Origin: Streptomyces xanthii | GTDB lineage: Bacteria > Actinomycetota > Actinomycetes > Streptomycetales > Streptomycetaceae | Assembly: GCF_014621695.1 (NCBI RefSeq) | Contig: NZ_CP061281.1 | Location: 1,736,001-1,800,000, forward strand | Direction of reading: 5' to 3' | DNA: 64,000 nt | Shown here: in pieces, positions 47,054-56,390 of the stretch | Numbering within the stretch: position 1 is the stretch's first letter | How the letters are laid out: every line of letters begins with the position of its first letter | Program-made: the position numbers and the translations under genes | Notes under the pieces: model-generated | What the model saw: the letters and a program-made list of their open reading frames with translations, nothing else | What the model was told of the DNA's origin: nothing | Databases searched by the model: none

Positions 47054-48569
47054 GGCGTTCGATGTCGGACGGCCGGACCTGGATGGCCGTGAGGGAGATG
47101 ATCAGGGCCACGACCGCGAACGCGGCGGCCACGATGAAGCCGGCGGAAACACCCGCGGTGAGCACCTCGTCGCCCCAGGGCGAGGGCAGGCGGCCGGTCC
47201 GGGCGAACTGGGCCTTCTCCAGTGGGGTCGCCTGCGCGAGGAACGCGGGGACCTGGGTGTGGGCTTCGTTGTTGCTCGCCGTGCCGAAGACGGTGACGAG
47301 GATGGACAGGCCGAGCGAACCGCCCACCTGCTGGGTCGCGTTGAGCAGGCCGGACGCGGCGCCCACCTCCTGCGGCGCGACGTTCGACAGCGCCATCAGG
47401 GTCAGCGACACGAAGAGCAGGCCCATGCCGAGGCTGAACACCAGCATCGGGCCGAGGATGGAGCCGGCGTACGTCGAATGCACGTCGGTGAACGTCAGCC
47501 AGGACAGCCCGGCCGCCAGGAACAGCGAGCCGAACGCCATGAACGGTTTCGGCCCGTACTTGGGCAGCCCCTGCGAGGTGAACCCGGCCGCCACCGCGAC
47601 CACCGCGCTGACCGGCAGGAACGCCAGGCCGGCCTGGAGCGGGCTGAAGTCGAGGACGCTCTGCACGAACAGGGTCAGGAAGAAGAACATCCCGAAGAGC
47701 GCCGCGGCGAGGCAGAGCATGATGCCGTACGTGCCCGCGCGGTTGCGGTCGGCGAACATGTGCAGCGGGGTGATGGGCTGCCGCGATCTGCGCTCGACCA
47801 GGATGAACACGATCAGCAGGACCACCGCGACGCCGAACGACGTGAGGGTCAGCGCGTCCCGCCAGCCCTCCTGCGCGGCACGGATGAAGCCGTAGACCAG
47901 CGCCACCATGCCGAGGGTGGACGTGAGTGCGCCCAGGAAGTCGAAGTGGCCGGGATGCCGCTCGGACTCCTTGACGTGCCGCGGGGTGAGGAAGGCGATG
48001 AGCAGGGCGATCGGCACATTGACGAAGAAGATCCAGCGCCAGTCGAGCCATTCGACGAGGATGCCGCCGGCGAGGAGGCCGATCGCGCCGCCGGCGGCCG
48101 AGACACCCGCGAACACACCGAAGGCCCGGTTGCGTTCGGGCCCTTCGTCGAAGTTCGTGGTGATCAGCGACAGCGAGGTCGGCGAGGCGATGGCGCCGCC
48201 GACCCCCTGCAAGGCGCGGGCGGCGAGCAGTTGCCACTCGGCCTGCGCGACGCCGCAGAGCAGCGAGGCGAGCCCGAACAGCAGAACGCCGAAGATGAAG
48301 ACGCGGCGCCGCCCGAGGATGTCACCGGTGCGGCCCCCGAGCAGCAGCAGTCCGCCGAAGGTCAGCGTGTACGCGTTGACCACCCAGGACAGGTTCGTGG
48401 TCGAGAAGTCGAGCGCGTCCTGGATGTGCGGGAGCGCGATGTTCACGATCGTGATGTCGAGCACGACCATGAGCTGACAGGAGGCGATCACGAACAGGGT
48501 GATGGCCTTGCCGTCGCCCTTCGGTGGGGCGGCGGTCGCTGCTGGTGTCGCGGGCTCGGGATGTGTCAT
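47019..48569 (-). CDS. MFS drug exporter, DHA2 (EmrB/QacA) family
   Basis: A 516-residue protein with about 14 membrane helices. DHA2 signatures are MVVLDITIVNIALPHIQ (motif D1 region, with the acidic residue in helix 1), LLLGGRTGDILGRRRVFIFG (motif A) and LQGVGGAIASPTSLSLI (motif B/C region), plus a second-half PITPLHMFADRNRAGTYGIM. These proton-driven pumps export hydrophobic drugs or metabolites. No TetR or MarR gene is adjacent, so regulation is not evident. Confidence 0.9.
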   Translation of the reverse strand: MTHPEPATPAATAAPPKGDGKAITLFVIASCQLMVVLDITIVNIALPHIQDALDFSTTNLSWVVNAYTLTFGGLLLLGGRTGDILGRRRVFIFGVLLFGLASLLCGVAQAEWQLLAARALQGVGGAIASPTSLSLITTNFDEGPERNRAFGVFAGVSAAGGAIGLLAGGILVEWLDWRWIFFVNVPIALLIAFLTPRHVKESERHPGHFDFLGALTSTLGMVALVYGFIRAAQEGWRDALTLTSFGVAVVLLIVFILVERRSRQPITPLHMFADRNRAGTYGIMLCLAAALFGMFFFLTLFVQSVLDFSPLQAGLAFLPVSAVVAVAAGFTSQGLPKYGPKPFMAFGSLFLAAGLSWLTFTDVHSTYAGSILGPMLVFSLGMGLLFVSLTLMALSNVAPQEVGAASGLLNATQQVGGSLGLSILVTVFGTASNNEAHTQVPAFLAQATPLEKAQFARTGRLPSPWGDEVLTAGVSAGFIVAAAFAVVALIISLTAIQVRPSDIERLKGGAGPPGAG

Positions 48570-48699
48570 CGCGCATCGCCCTCGTGTGAGGACCCGTGGG
48601 CCGTTCAGCCCACCCCTCGAAAATAAGCCCGCACCCCGACAGCCACCAGTCGATCAAGGTCCCCCGAACGGCCTCGGATCTGCTCGGGACGGCGCCGTC

Positions 48700-49113
48700 T
48701 CAGGGCAGCATCGCCATCCCGTCGATCTCGACCAGCGCCTCCTCGTCCCAGAGGCGGACGACGCCGATGACGGCCATCGCCGGGTAGTCCCGGCCGGCCA
48801 GGTCGCGCCAGATGTGGCCCAGTTCGCGGGCGTGGGTGCGGTAGGCGGCCACGTCGGTCGTGTAGATGGTGACGCGGGCCAGGTCGGCGGGGGTGCCGCC
48901 GGTGGTGTGGAGGGCGGTGAGGAGGTTGGTGAGGGCCTGGGTGAACTGGGCGGGGAGGGTGTCGCCGACGATCTTGCCGTCCGTGTCCAGGGCCGTCTGG
49001 CCGGCGAGGAGGACCAGGCGGGTGCCGGTGGCGACGACCGCGTGGGAGAAGCCGGTGGGCGGGGAGAGGGTGGGCGGGTTGACGCGGTCGACGTGCGGCC
49101 GGGCATCCGTCAT
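48700..49113 (-). CDS. RidA-family enamine/imine deaminase
   Basis: A 137-residue single-domain protein. Typical RidA segments: GFSHAVVATGTRLVLLAGQT, FTQALTNLLTALHTTGGTPA and VIGVVRLWDEEALVEIDGMA, the last with the conserved active-site Arg and the VEI strand. RidA proteins hydrolyse reactive imines and enamines to keto compounds and ammonia. The ATG overlaps the stop of the acyl-CoA dehydrogenase gene (ATGA), tying it to the aromatic-CoA cluster, where it would deaminate an amino-ring intermediate. Confidence 0.88.
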   Translation of the reverse strand: MTDARPHVDRVNPPTLSPPTGFSHAVVATGTRLVLLAGQTALDTDGKIVGDTLPAQFTQALTNLLTALHTTGGTPADLARVTIYTTDVAAYRTHARELGHIWRDLAGRDYPAMAVIGVVRLWDEEALVEIDGMAMLP

Positions 49114-50243
49114 GGGCGGGCCTTTCGGAGAGGGGCGTACAACTCCTTGGCGATGATGGCCCGTTGGACCTCGGAGGCACCCTCGTAGATGCGGGGGGCG
49201 CGGACCTCGCGGTAGAGGTGTTCGAGGAGGTGGCCGCGGCGCAGGGCGCGGGCGCCGTGGAGCTGGACGGCCGTGTCGACGACGTGCTGGGCCGTGTCCG
49301 TGGCGAGCAGCTTGGCCATGGCGGCGGTGCGGGGGACGTCGGGCGAGCCCTCGTCGTAGGAGGCGGCGGCCGCGTAGACCATCAGGCGGGCCGATTCGAC
49401 GCGCAGCGCCATGTCGGCGACCTGGTGGGCGACGGTCTGGAGGTCGGAGAGGGTGCCGCCGAAGGCCTGGCGGGAGGCCGTGTGGGCGAGCGTCGCGTCC
49501 AGGGCGGCCTGGGCCATGCCGACGGCGAAGGCGCCGACGCTGGGGCGGAAGAGGTTCAGGGTGCCCATCGCGACGCGGAATCCGGCGTCGACCTCGCCGA
49601 GCAGGTCGGCGCGGGTGACGGGGACGCCATCGAAGGCGAGGGCGCCGATCGGGTGCGGGGAGAGCATGTCGAGGGGTTCGCCGGTCAGGCCGGGGCGGTC
49701 GGCGGGGACGAGGAACGCGGTGACGCCGCGGGCGCCGGCTCCCTGGGTGGTGCGGGCGAAGACCGTGTAGAGGTCGGCCTCCGGGGCGTTCGAGATCCAG
49801 CACTTCTCGCCGGTCAGGCGCCAGGAGTCCGGGCCGTCCGGTTCGGCGGTGAGGGAGAGCGCGGCCGCGTCCGACCCGGCGCCGGGCTCGCTCAGCGCGA
49901 AGGCGGCGACGGCGCGGCCCGCCGTCACCTCGGGCAGCCAGCGCTCGCGCAGCTCCGCGCTGCCGTGGGCGTGCACGGGGTGGGCGCCGAGTCCCTGCAG
50001 GGCGAGGGCGGTCTCGGCCTCCGTGCAGACCCGGGCCAGGGACTCGCGCATCAGGCACAGGTCGAGCGCGCCGGAGGTGAAGAGGCGGTCCAGCAGACCC
50101 AGGCGGCCCAGTTCGGCGACGAGCGGGCGGTTGATGCGGCCCGGTTCGGCCTTCTCCGCGAGCGGGACGAGATGCCGCGCGGCCAGCTCGCGGATCTCGG
50201 CGCACCAGGCGACCTGTGACGGTTCGAGTGAGAATGACCCCAT
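49110..50243 (-). CDS. Acyl-CoA dehydrogenase of the aromatic-CoA cluster
   Basis: A 377-residue FAD enzyme; ATG 50243 follows GGGAGGAGCAAGGCC. Conserved blocks are FALSEPGAGSDAAALSLTAE (FAD loop), WRLTGEKCWISNAPEADLYT, RQAFGGTLSDLQTVAHQVAD and the C-terminal APRIYEGASEVQRAIIAKEL with the catalytic Glu region. It would oxidise a cyclohexane-carboxyl-CoA type intermediate produced by the monooxygenase/reductase. Divergent from the CoA ligase gene across 191 bp. Confidence 0.9.
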   Translation of the reverse strand: MGSFSLEPSQVAWCAEIRELAARHLVPLAEKAEPGRINRPLVAELGRLGLLDRLFTSGALDLCLMRESLARVCTEAETALALQGLGAHPVHAHGSAELRERWLPEVTAGRAVAAFALSEPGAGSDAAALSLTAEPDGPDSWRLTGEKCWISNAPEADLYTVFARTTQGAGARGVTAFLVPADRPGLTGEPLDMLSPHPIGALAFDGVPVTRADLLGEVDAGFRVAMGTLNLFRPSVGAFAVGMAQAALDATLAHTASRQAFGGTLSDLQTVAHQVADMALRVESARLMVYAAAASYDEGSPDVPRTAAMAKLLATDTAQHVVDTAVQLHGARALRRGHLLEHLYREVRAPRIYEGASEVQRAIIAKELYAPLRKARP

Positions 50244-50303
50244 ACGGCCTTGCTCCTCCCGGTCGAGCACCCTCGGCTTCCCGGGAACCGTATCGCGCCC
50301 CGT

Positions 50304-50316
50304 TGACTGTCGTCAC
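50304..50316. promoter_or_regulatory. Candidate PaaX-type operator, site 1
   Basis: TGACTGTCGTCAC in the divergent promoter between the dehydrogenase and ligase genes, 61 bp from the dehydrogenase start. The same 13-mer with one change occurs at 56455. A wider pair CGTATCG / CGATACG brackets it. Confidence 0.5.
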
Positions 50317-50434
50317 CATCACGATACGCTCGATGTGCGACCAACCGACATCCGGCCATCAGCAGTCGCGTGAACGCGACGGCCCGGCGCGCCCATCCGG
50401 CGCGCGGGCCCATACGGCAAGGGGGCGCCCGGCG

Positions 50435-52123
50435 ATGACCTCACCGTCCGCACCGCACGATCCGCAGTCCGGCCCGTCCACCGCTCCGCCCCCGCTGTCG
50501 CCCTCGGCGCACACGGACACGTTCGCCCGCGACCACCTGCCGGCGGCCGAGCTGTGGCCGGGGCTCGTCTTCGAACTGCCCGAGCTCCGGTACCCGCAGC
50601 GCGTGAACTGCGGGGCCGAACTGCTCGACGCGACGGTGGAGCGGTTCGGGGCGGACCGGCCGGCCTTCCACTCCCCCGGCGAACCGCCGTGGACGTACGG
50701 GGAGTTGAAGGCGACCGTAGACCGGATCGCGCACGTCCTGACCGACGACCTCGGTGTCGTCCCGGGCAACCGGGTGCTGCTGCGCGGCCCCACCACCCGT
50801 CATCTGGCGGCCTGTTGGCTCGCCGTGATGAAGGCGGGCGGGGTGGCCGTCACGGTGCTGGCGCAGCAGCGGTCCGCCGAGCTGGCCACGATGTGCGAGA
50901 TCGCGCGGGTCGGCCACGCGCTGTGCGACGCCCGCGTGGTGGACGACCTGCTCAAGGCCGGGGTGCCGGGGCTGCGGATCGCGACGTTCGGCGGGGACGA
51001 CCCCGACGACCTGCTGAGCCTGGCCGCCGGGAAGCCAGACACGTACGAGGCGGTGGAGACGGCGGCGGACGACGTCGCGCTCATCGCGTTCACGTCCGGG
51101 ACGACGGGCCGGCCCAAGGGCTGCATGCACTTCCACCGGGACGTCCTCGCGATCGCGGACACGTTCTCGCGGCACGTGCTGCGGCCGATGCCCGACGACG
51201 TGTTCGCGGGAAGCCCGCCGCTCGGCTTCACCTTCGGACTCGGCGGCCTCGTGATCTTCCCGCTGCGGGCGGGCGCGAGCGCGCTGCTGCTCGAACAGGC
51301 GGGCCCGCGCCAGCTGTTGCCCGCGATCGCCGAGCACCGGGTGTCCGTGCTGTTCACCGCCCCGACCGCGTACCGCGCGATGCTCGCCGAGAGGTCCGAC
51401 GGCGCCTTTGACGTCTCCTCGCTGCGGCGCTGCGTCTCCGCCGGGGAGAACCTCCCGGCGGCCACGTGGGAGGCCTGGCACGAGGCGACCGGGCTGCGGA
51501 TCATCAACGGGATCGGCGCCACCGAACTCCTGCACATCTTCATCTCGGCGGCCGACGAGGCGATCCGGCCCGGCACCACGGGCCTGCCCGTGCCCGGCTG
51601 GCAGGCCCGGATCGTCGACGAGTCGGGTGCCGAACTCCCGGACGGCGAGCCCGGCTTGCTCGCCGTGCGCGGTCCGGTCGGCTGCCGCTATCTCGCCGAC
51701 GAACGGCAGACCACGTACGTACGGCACGGGTGGAACGTCACCGGGGACACCTATGTCCGCGAGCCCGACGGCTACTTCCGCTATCTCGCCCGCGCCGACG
51801 ACATGATCATCTCGGCGGGGTACAACATCCCGGGCCCCGAGGTCGAGGACGCGCTGCTCAAACATCCCGACGTCACGGAGGTGGCGGTCGTGGCGCGGCC
51901 CGACGAGGCGCGCGGACAGATCGCCGTCGCGCACGTCGTGCTGCGGCCGGGCGCGCGCCGGGATCCGGAGGCGCTGCGCGAATTCGTGAAGGCGGAACTG
52001 GTGCCGTACAAGTGCCCGCGCGTCATCGAGTTCCTGGACGCGCTGCCGCGTACGGCGACGGGGAAGCTGCAGCGGTTCCGGCTGCGGGAGCCGGGCGGCG
52101 GGGCGGCCCCGGCCGCGGGGTGA
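50435..52123 (+). CDS. Aryl-CoA ligase, benzoate/2-aminobenzoate-CoA ligase family
   Basis: A 562-residue ANL-superfamily ligase. Core motifs are A3 IAFTSGTTGRPKGCMHFHRD, A5 NGIGATELLHIFISA, A7/A8 NVTGDTYVREPDGYFRYLAR then ADDMIISAGYNIPGPEVED, and the A10 lysine in LPRTATGKLQRFRLR. It forms an acyl-AMP and then the CoA thioester. The ATELLHIF segment and the length are those of benzoate-CoA ligases. Context points to 2-aminobenzoate as substrate, with salicylate or benzoate as alternatives. Confidence 0.88.
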   Translation: MTSPSAPHDPQSGPSTAPPPLSPSAHTDTFARDHLPAAELWPGLVFELPELRYPQRVNCGAELLDATVERFGADRPAFHSPGEPPWTYGELKATVDRIAHVLTDDLGVVPGNRVLLRGPTTRHLAACWLAVMKAGGVAVTVLAQQRSAELATMCEIARVGHALCDARVVDDLLKAGVPGLRIATFGGDDPDDLLSLAAGKPDTYEAVETAADDVALIAFTSGTTGRPKGCMHFHRDVLAIADTFSRHVLRPMPDDVFAGSPPLGFTFGLGGLVIFPLRAGASALLLEQAGPRQLLPAIAEHRVSVLFTAPTAYRAMLAERSDGAFDVSSLRRCVSAGENLPAATWEAWHEATGLRIINGIGATELLHIFISAADEAIRPGTTGLPVPGWQARIVDESGAELPDGEPGLLAVRGPVGCRYLADERQTTYVRHGWNVTGDTYVREPDGYFRYLARADDMIISAGYNIPGPEVEDALLKHPDVTEVAVVARPDEARGQIAVAHVVLRPGARRDPEALREFVKAELVPYKCPRVIEFLDALPRTATGKLQRFRLREPGGGAAPAAG

Positions 52124-52151
52124 TCCCGGGGTGCGCGCGCAGGGCGGACCG

Positions 52152-52166
52152 TACAGTGATCACGTG
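52152..52166 (+). promoter_or_regulatory. Leaderless promoter -10 box
   Basis: TACAGT, six bases, then GTG 52164, the chosen start of the PaaX-type gene. Confidence 0.5.
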
Positions 52167-52979
52167 TCCGAGCAGCCCATCCACACCCCCCGGTCCCTGA
52201 TCGTCACGCTCTACGGAGCGCACGGGCGGGACTTTCCCGGGCCCGTGCCCGTCGCCGAACTGATCCGGCTGCTCGGCGCGGCCGGGGTCGACGCGCCGTC
52301 GGTCCGCTCGGCGGTCTCCCGGCTCAAGCGGCGCGGGCTCCTTGTGCCAGCCCGCACCGAGGCCGGCGCCGCCGCGTACGCCCTGTCCGGCGACGCCCGC
52401 CAGCTCCTCGACGACGGCGACCGGCGGGTCTACGGGGCGCCGGCCGCGGGCGAGGGCTGGGTCCTGGCGGTGTTCTCCGTGCCGGAGTCCGAGCGGGCGC
52501 GGCGGCACGTGCTGCGGTCGACGCTCAGCGGGCTGGGGTTCGGCACGGCGGCGCCCGGCGTGTGGCTGGCCCCCGCCGGGCTGTACGACGAGACCCGGCA
52601 CACGCTCGAACGGATCGGCTGCGCCGGGTACGTCGACCTGTTCCGGGGCGAACATCTGGGGTTCGCGGCGACGGCCGAGGCGGTGGCCCGCTGGTGGGAC
52701 CTGCCGGCCCTCGCGAAGCTGTACGAGGCGTTCCTGGACGAGCACGAAGGGGTGCTGCGGGCCTGGGAGGGGCGGCCCGTCGCCGACCCGCGCCTCGCCT
52801 ACCGGGATCATCTGCTGGCCGTGGACTCCTGGCGGCATCTTCCCTACGCGGATCCCGGGCTGCCGCGGGAACTGTTGCCGGTGGACTGGCCCGGGGTCCG
52901 GGCGTTCGAGGTCTTCCGGGCGCTGGACGGGCTCCTACGGGGTGCGGCGGCGGGATACGTGCGCGCCGCGGGGGGCTAG
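52164..52979 (+). CDS. PaaX-family transcriptional regulator
   Basis: A 271-residue regulator. The N-terminal winged helix reads TPRSLIVTLYGAHGRDFPGP, then VAELIRLLGAAGVDAPSVRS and AVSRLKRRGLLVPARTEAGA, as in PaaX. The central ferredoxin-like domain and the C-terminal domain (DHLLAVDSWRHLPYADPGLP ahead of ELLPVDWPG) also match. PaaX-type proteins repress aromatic catabolic genes and are released by an aryl-CoA ester. It lies downstream of the CoA ligase gene and probably controls both arms of the cluster, and itself, from an internal leaderless promoter. Confidence 0.88.
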   Translation: MSEQPIHTPRSLIVTLYGAHGRDFPGPVPVAELIRLLGAAGVDAPSVRSAVSRLKRRGLLVPARTEAGAAAYALSGDARQLLDDGDRRVYGAPAAGEGWVLAVFSVPESERARRHVLRSTLSGLGFGTAAPGVWLAPAGLYDETRHTLERIGCAGYVDLFRGEHLGFAATAEAVARWWDLPALAKLYEAFLDEHEGVLRAWEGRPVADPRLAYRDHLLAVDSWRHLPYADPGLPRELLPVDWPGVRAFEVFRALDGLLRGAAAGYVRAAGG

Positions 52980-53018
52980 GCCTCGCCCGCGCCGCGGAGG
53001 GTTACGCGTCGTCGCGGG

Positions 53019-53096
53019 CCACCGGCCGGTGGGGGCGGGACCCGACCACTCGCCGTGGTCCCACCGGCCGCGTGTCGACCACCGGCCGGTGGGGGC
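53019..53096. repeat. Direct repeat of a CCACCGGCCGGTGG palindrome
   Basis: CCACCGGCCGGTGGGGGC occurs at 53019-53036 and again at 53079-53096, leading into the long inverted repeat that follows. Confidence 0.7.
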
Positions 53097-53235
53097 TGGT
53101 CGCGCAGTTCCCCGCGCCCCTGAAATGCAGACGCTTCGCGTCGCATTTCCCCGACGGGGCGCCGCCCCGATGGAGATCGCGCACGAAGTGCGCATCTCCA
53201 GGGGCGCGGGGAACTGCGCGACCAGCCCCCACCGG
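53086..53235. repeat. Cruciform-like element: perfect 37-bp inverted repeat with nested hairpins
   Basis: The left arm (53086-53122, ends TTCCCCGCGCCCCTG) is the exact reverse complement of the right arm (53199-53235, starts CAGGGGCGCGGGGAA). Inside are two more hairpins: AAATGC..GCATTT (53123-53148) and GGAGAT..ATCTCC (53172-53199). It sits between the convergent PaaX and monooxygenase genes and belongs to the GGGGCGCGGGGAACTGCGCG repeat family. Likely a bidirectional terminator. Confidence 0.85.
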
Positions 53236-53268
53236 AGCCGCGGACGAACGACCGCCCGCGACGGAGCG

Positions 53269-55563
53269 TCAGCTGGGCAGGACCAGACGGGGCTTGGGCG
53301 CGTCCAGGCGGCCCGTCTGGGGGCGCCGGCTACCGGCACGGTACGGGGCGGGCCACACCGCGCCGGGCCCCGCATACCCCTGCTCCGCGGCAGCGTGCAG
53401 CGTCCAGTGCGGGTCGTACAGATGCGGCCGCCCCAGCGCGCACAGATCCGTCCGCCCCGCGAGGACCAGCGAGTTCACGTCGTCCCAGGAGGAGATCGCC
53501 CCGACGGCGATGACGGGAACGCCCGCCTCGTTGCGGATGCGGTCCGCGTAGGGCACCTGGTAGGAGCGCCCGTACGCGGGGCGTTCCTCCGCGACGACCT
53601 GCCCCGTGGAGACGTCGATCGCGTCGGCCCCGTGCGCGGCGAAGGCCCGCGCGACGGCGACGGCGTCGTCCCCGTCGAGTCCCCCTTCGGCCCAGTCCGT
53701 CGCGGAGATCCGGACGGTCATGGGCCGGTCCTCGGGCCAGACCTCGCGCACCGCGTCGAAGACCTCCAGCGGGAACTTCAGCCGGGCCTCCGGGGAACCT
53801 CCGTAGGCGTCCGTGCGCCGGTTCGTGAGCGGCGACAGGAAGCTCGACAGCAGGTAGCCGTGGGCGCAGTGGAGTTCGAGGAGGTCGAATCCGGCACGGG
53901 CCGCGCGCCGGGCGGCGGCGGTGAACTCCTGACGGATCGCGGCGAGTTCGGGGAGGGACAGTTCGCGCGGGAGCTGGTTGTCCGGCTTGTAGCGCAGGGC
54001 GGAGGGGGCCACCACGGGCCAGTTGGCGTCCGGGTCGGGCAGGGGCTCGTCCATGCCCTCCCACATGAGGCGGGTGGAGCCCTTGCGTCCGGAGTGGCCG
54101 AGCTGGAGGCCGATCCCGGTGCCGGGCGACTGCGCGTGCACGAAGTCGGCGATCCGGGTCCAGGCGGCGGCCTGTTCGTCGGTGTAGAGGCCCGCGCAGC
54201 CGGGGGTGATGCGGCCCTCGGGGCTGACGCACACCATCTCCGTCATGACGAGCCCCGCGCCGCCGAGCGCCCGCGCGCCGAGGTGGACGAGGTGGAAGTC
54301 GCCGGGGACGCCGTCGACCGCCGAGTACATGTCCATGGGCGAGACGACGACCCGGTTGCGCAGTGCGAGGCCGCGCAGCCGGAAGGGGGTGAACATCGGG
54401 GGCGTGCCCTCGGGGCAGCCGAACTCGCGCTCGACGGACTCGGTGAAGCCGGGGTCGCGCAGCCGCAGGTTGTCGTGCGTGACGCGGCGGCTGCGGGTGA
54501 GCAGGTTGAAGGCGAACTGGCGCGGCGGCTGGTCGAGATAGCGGCCGAGCTCCTCGAACCAGGCGAGGCTGGCCCGCGCCGCACGCTGCGTGGAGGCGAC
54601 GACGGGCCGCCGCTCGGCCTCGTACTCCTTCAGGGCCGCCTCGGTCGTGGGGTGTTCGTGGAGGCAGGCGGCGAGGGCGAGCGCGTCCTCGACGGCGAGC
54701 TTGGTGCCGGAGCCGATGGAGAAGTGCGCGGTGTGCGCGGCGTCGCCGATGAGGACGACGTTGCCGTGCGACCACCGGTCGTTGACGACGGTGCGGAAGG
54801 TGAGCCAGGCGGAGTTGTTGGAGGTCAGGCCGCGGCCGCCGAGCGCGTCCGCGAAGATCTTGGCGCAGGTGTCGATGGAATCGCGTACGTCGGCGTCCGC
54901 GAACCCGGCGGCTCGCCACACCTCCTCGCGCATCTCGACGATGACGGTGGAGCGCTCCGCGTCGAAGGGGTAGCCGTGCAGCTGCATGACGCCGTGCCCG
55001 GTCTCCGCGATCTCGAAGCGGAAGGCGTCGAAGGCGAAGTCGGCGGCGAGCCAGATGTAGCGGTTGCGGTGCTCCTCGATGTGCGGTCCGAACGCGTCGG
55101 CGTGGGCGGCGCGGGTGCGGCTGTTCACCCCGTCGGCGGCGACGACCAGGTCGTACGAGGCGCTGAGCTCGGCGGCCGGGGGCGCCTCGGTGCGGAAGCG
55201 GAGGTCGACGCCGAGCCCGCGGCAGCGGCTCTGCAGGATCTCCAGGAGGCGGCGCCGGCCGAGTGCGGCGAAGCCGTGGCCGCCGGACGTGTGCCGGAGG
55301 CCGCGGTGCACGATGTCGATGTCGTCCCAGCGCACGAACTCGTCCTGGAGCGCCGCGTACACGGCGGGGTCGGCGTGCTCGATGCCGCCGAGGGTCTCGT
55401 CGGACAGGACGACACCGAAGCCGAAGGTGTCGTCCGGTGCGTTGCGCTCCCAGACCGTGATCTCACGGCCGGGGTCGAGGCGCTTGAGGAGGGCGGCCGC
55501 GTACAGGCCGCCGGGGCCGCCGCCGATCACGGCGATGCGCTGAGCGGGCACGGCCGCGCTCAC
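53269..55563 (-). CDS. Flavin monooxygenase / old-yellow-enzyme fusion (2-aminobenzoyl-CoA monooxygenase/reductase type)
   Basis: A 764-residue two-domain flavoprotein from GTG 55563, overlapping the hydratase stop (GTGA). Domain 1 (about 1-375) is a PHBH-type monooxygenase: [55 protein letters not shown]. Domain 2 (about 395-764) is an OYE-type FMN reductase: [37 protein letters not shown], and [20 protein letters not shown] with the active-site histidine pair. This fusion is known from 2-aminobenzoyl-CoA monooxygenase/reductase, which hydroxylates and then reduces the ring; salicylyl-CoA 5-hydroxylases are relatives. Confidence 0.88.
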   Translation of the reverse strand: MSAAVPAQRIAVIGGGPGGLYAAALLKRLDPGREITVWERNAPDDTFGFGVVLSDETLGGIEHADPAVYAALQDEFVRWDDIDIVHRGLRHTSGGHGFAALGRRRLLEILQSRCRGLGVDLRFRTEAPPAAELSASYDLVVAADGVNSRTRAAHADAFGPHIEEHRNRYIWLAADFAFDAFRFEIAETGHGVMQLHGYPFDAERSTVIVEMREEVWRAAGFADADVRDSIDTCAKIFADALGGRGLTSNNSAWLTFRTVVNDRWSHGNVVLIGDAAHTAHFSIGSGTKLAVEDALALAACLHEHPTTEAALKEYEAERRPVVASTQRAARASLAWFEELGRYLDQPPRQFAFNLLTRSRRVTHDNLRLRDPGFTESVEREFGCPEGTPPMFTPFRLRGLALRNRVVVSPMDMYSAVDGVPGDFHLVHLGARALGGAGLVMTEMVCVSPEGRITPGCAGLYTDEQAAAWTRIADFVHAQSPGTGIGLQLGHSGRKGSTRLMWEGMDEPLPDPDANWPVVAPSALRYKPDNQLPRELSLPELAAIRQEFTAAARRAARAGFDLLELHCAHGYLLSSFLSPLTNRRTDAYGGSPEARLKFPLEVFDAVREVWPEDRPMTVRISATDWAEGGLDGDDAVAVARAFAAHGADAIDVSTGQVVAEERPAYGRSYQVPYADRIRNEAGVPVIAVGAISSWDDVNSLVLAGRTDLCALGRPHLYDPHWTLHAAAEQGYAGPGAVWPAPYRAGSRRPQTGRLDAPKPRLVLPS

Positions 55564-56390
55564 CTCCCCTGCCACTTCGGGGGGCGCTTCTCGGTGAAGG
55601 ACGCGTGGAACTCGGCGTAGTCCTCGCCGTTCATCAGCAGCGCCTGCGTCGCGGCGTCCAGCTCGACGGACGCCGCGAGCGGCATGTCGAGCTCGGAGGT
55701 GAGCAGTGCCTTGGTCTGCGCGTACGCGAGCGCGGGGCCCTCGGCGAGGCGCTGGGCGAGGGCCTGGGCGGCCGTGTCGGCGTCGCCCTCCTCGGTGAGC
55801 TGGCTGATCAGGCCGATCCGCTCGGCCTCGGGGGCGCGCACGAGGTCGCCGAGCATGAGCAGCCGGGTGGCGTGGCCGAGGCCGACGACGCGGGGCAGCA
55901 GGTAGGCGGCGCCCATGTCGCCGCCGGACAGTCCGACCTTCGTGAACAGGAAGGCGAAGCGGGTGCTGGGGTCGGCGACGCGGAAGTCGGCGGCGAGCGC
56001 GAGGACGGCTCCGGCGCCCGCGGCGACCCCGTGCAGGGCGGCGACCACGGGGAACGGGGCCTCGCGCAGGGCGCGCACGACCTGGCCCGTCATCCGGTTG
56101 AAGTCCAAGAGCTGGGCGGTGTCCATGCCGAGCGTGGCGCCGATGATCTCGTCGACGTCGCCGCCGGAGCAGAATCCGCGGCCCTCTCCGGCCAGGACGA
56201 GGACGCGTACGGACTTCTCGCGGGACAGCTCGGCGAGCAGGTCGCGCAGGTCGGCGTAGGCGCCGAAGGTGAGCGCGTTGAGCTTCTCGGGCCGGGCGAG
56301 GGTGACCGTGGCGACGCCGTGCGCGTCCACGGCGTAGTCCAGGTGGCGCCACTTCTCGGTGCGGGGGGCGGATCCGGTGAAGGGACTCAT
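55560..56390 (-). CDS. Enoyl-CoA hydratase of the aromatic-CoA cluster
   Basis: A 276-residue crotonase; ATG 56390 follows GGAGG at ten bases. Signatures: [20 protein letters not shown], the oxyanion loop [17 protein letters not shown], and [20 protein letters not shown] with the second oxyanion Gly. The Asp in the CSGGD loop is typical of the family. It is the first gene of the hydratase-monooxygenase operon and would hydrate a ring-derived enoyl-CoA. Confidence 0.9.
   Translation of the reverse strand: MSPFTGSAPRTEKWRHLDYAVDAHGVATVTLARPEKLNALTFGAYADLRDLLAELSREKSVRVLVLAGEGRGFCSGGDVDEIIGATLGMDTAQLLDFNRMTGQVVRALREAPFPVVAALHGVAAGAGAVLALAADFRVADPSTRFAFLFTKVGLSGGDMGAAYLLPRVVGLGHATRLLMLGDLVRAPEAERIGLISQLTEEGDADTAAQALAQRLAEGPALAYAQTKALLTSELDMPLAASVELDAATQALLMNGEDYAEFHASFTEKRPPKWQGR

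Noticed and set aside
53269..56352. Apparent three-part fusion of hydratase, monooxygenase and OYE in one frame
   Set aside because: The part upstream of 55563 is the hydratase gene read out of frame. The real hydratase is in another frame and ends in a GTGA overlap with the monooxygenase start.
48700..56390. Biosynthetic gene cluster
   Set aside because: CoA ligase, monooxygenase and exporter could suggest a small metabolite cluster, but the enzyme set is fully catabolic and no scaffold-forming or tailoring enzymes are present.
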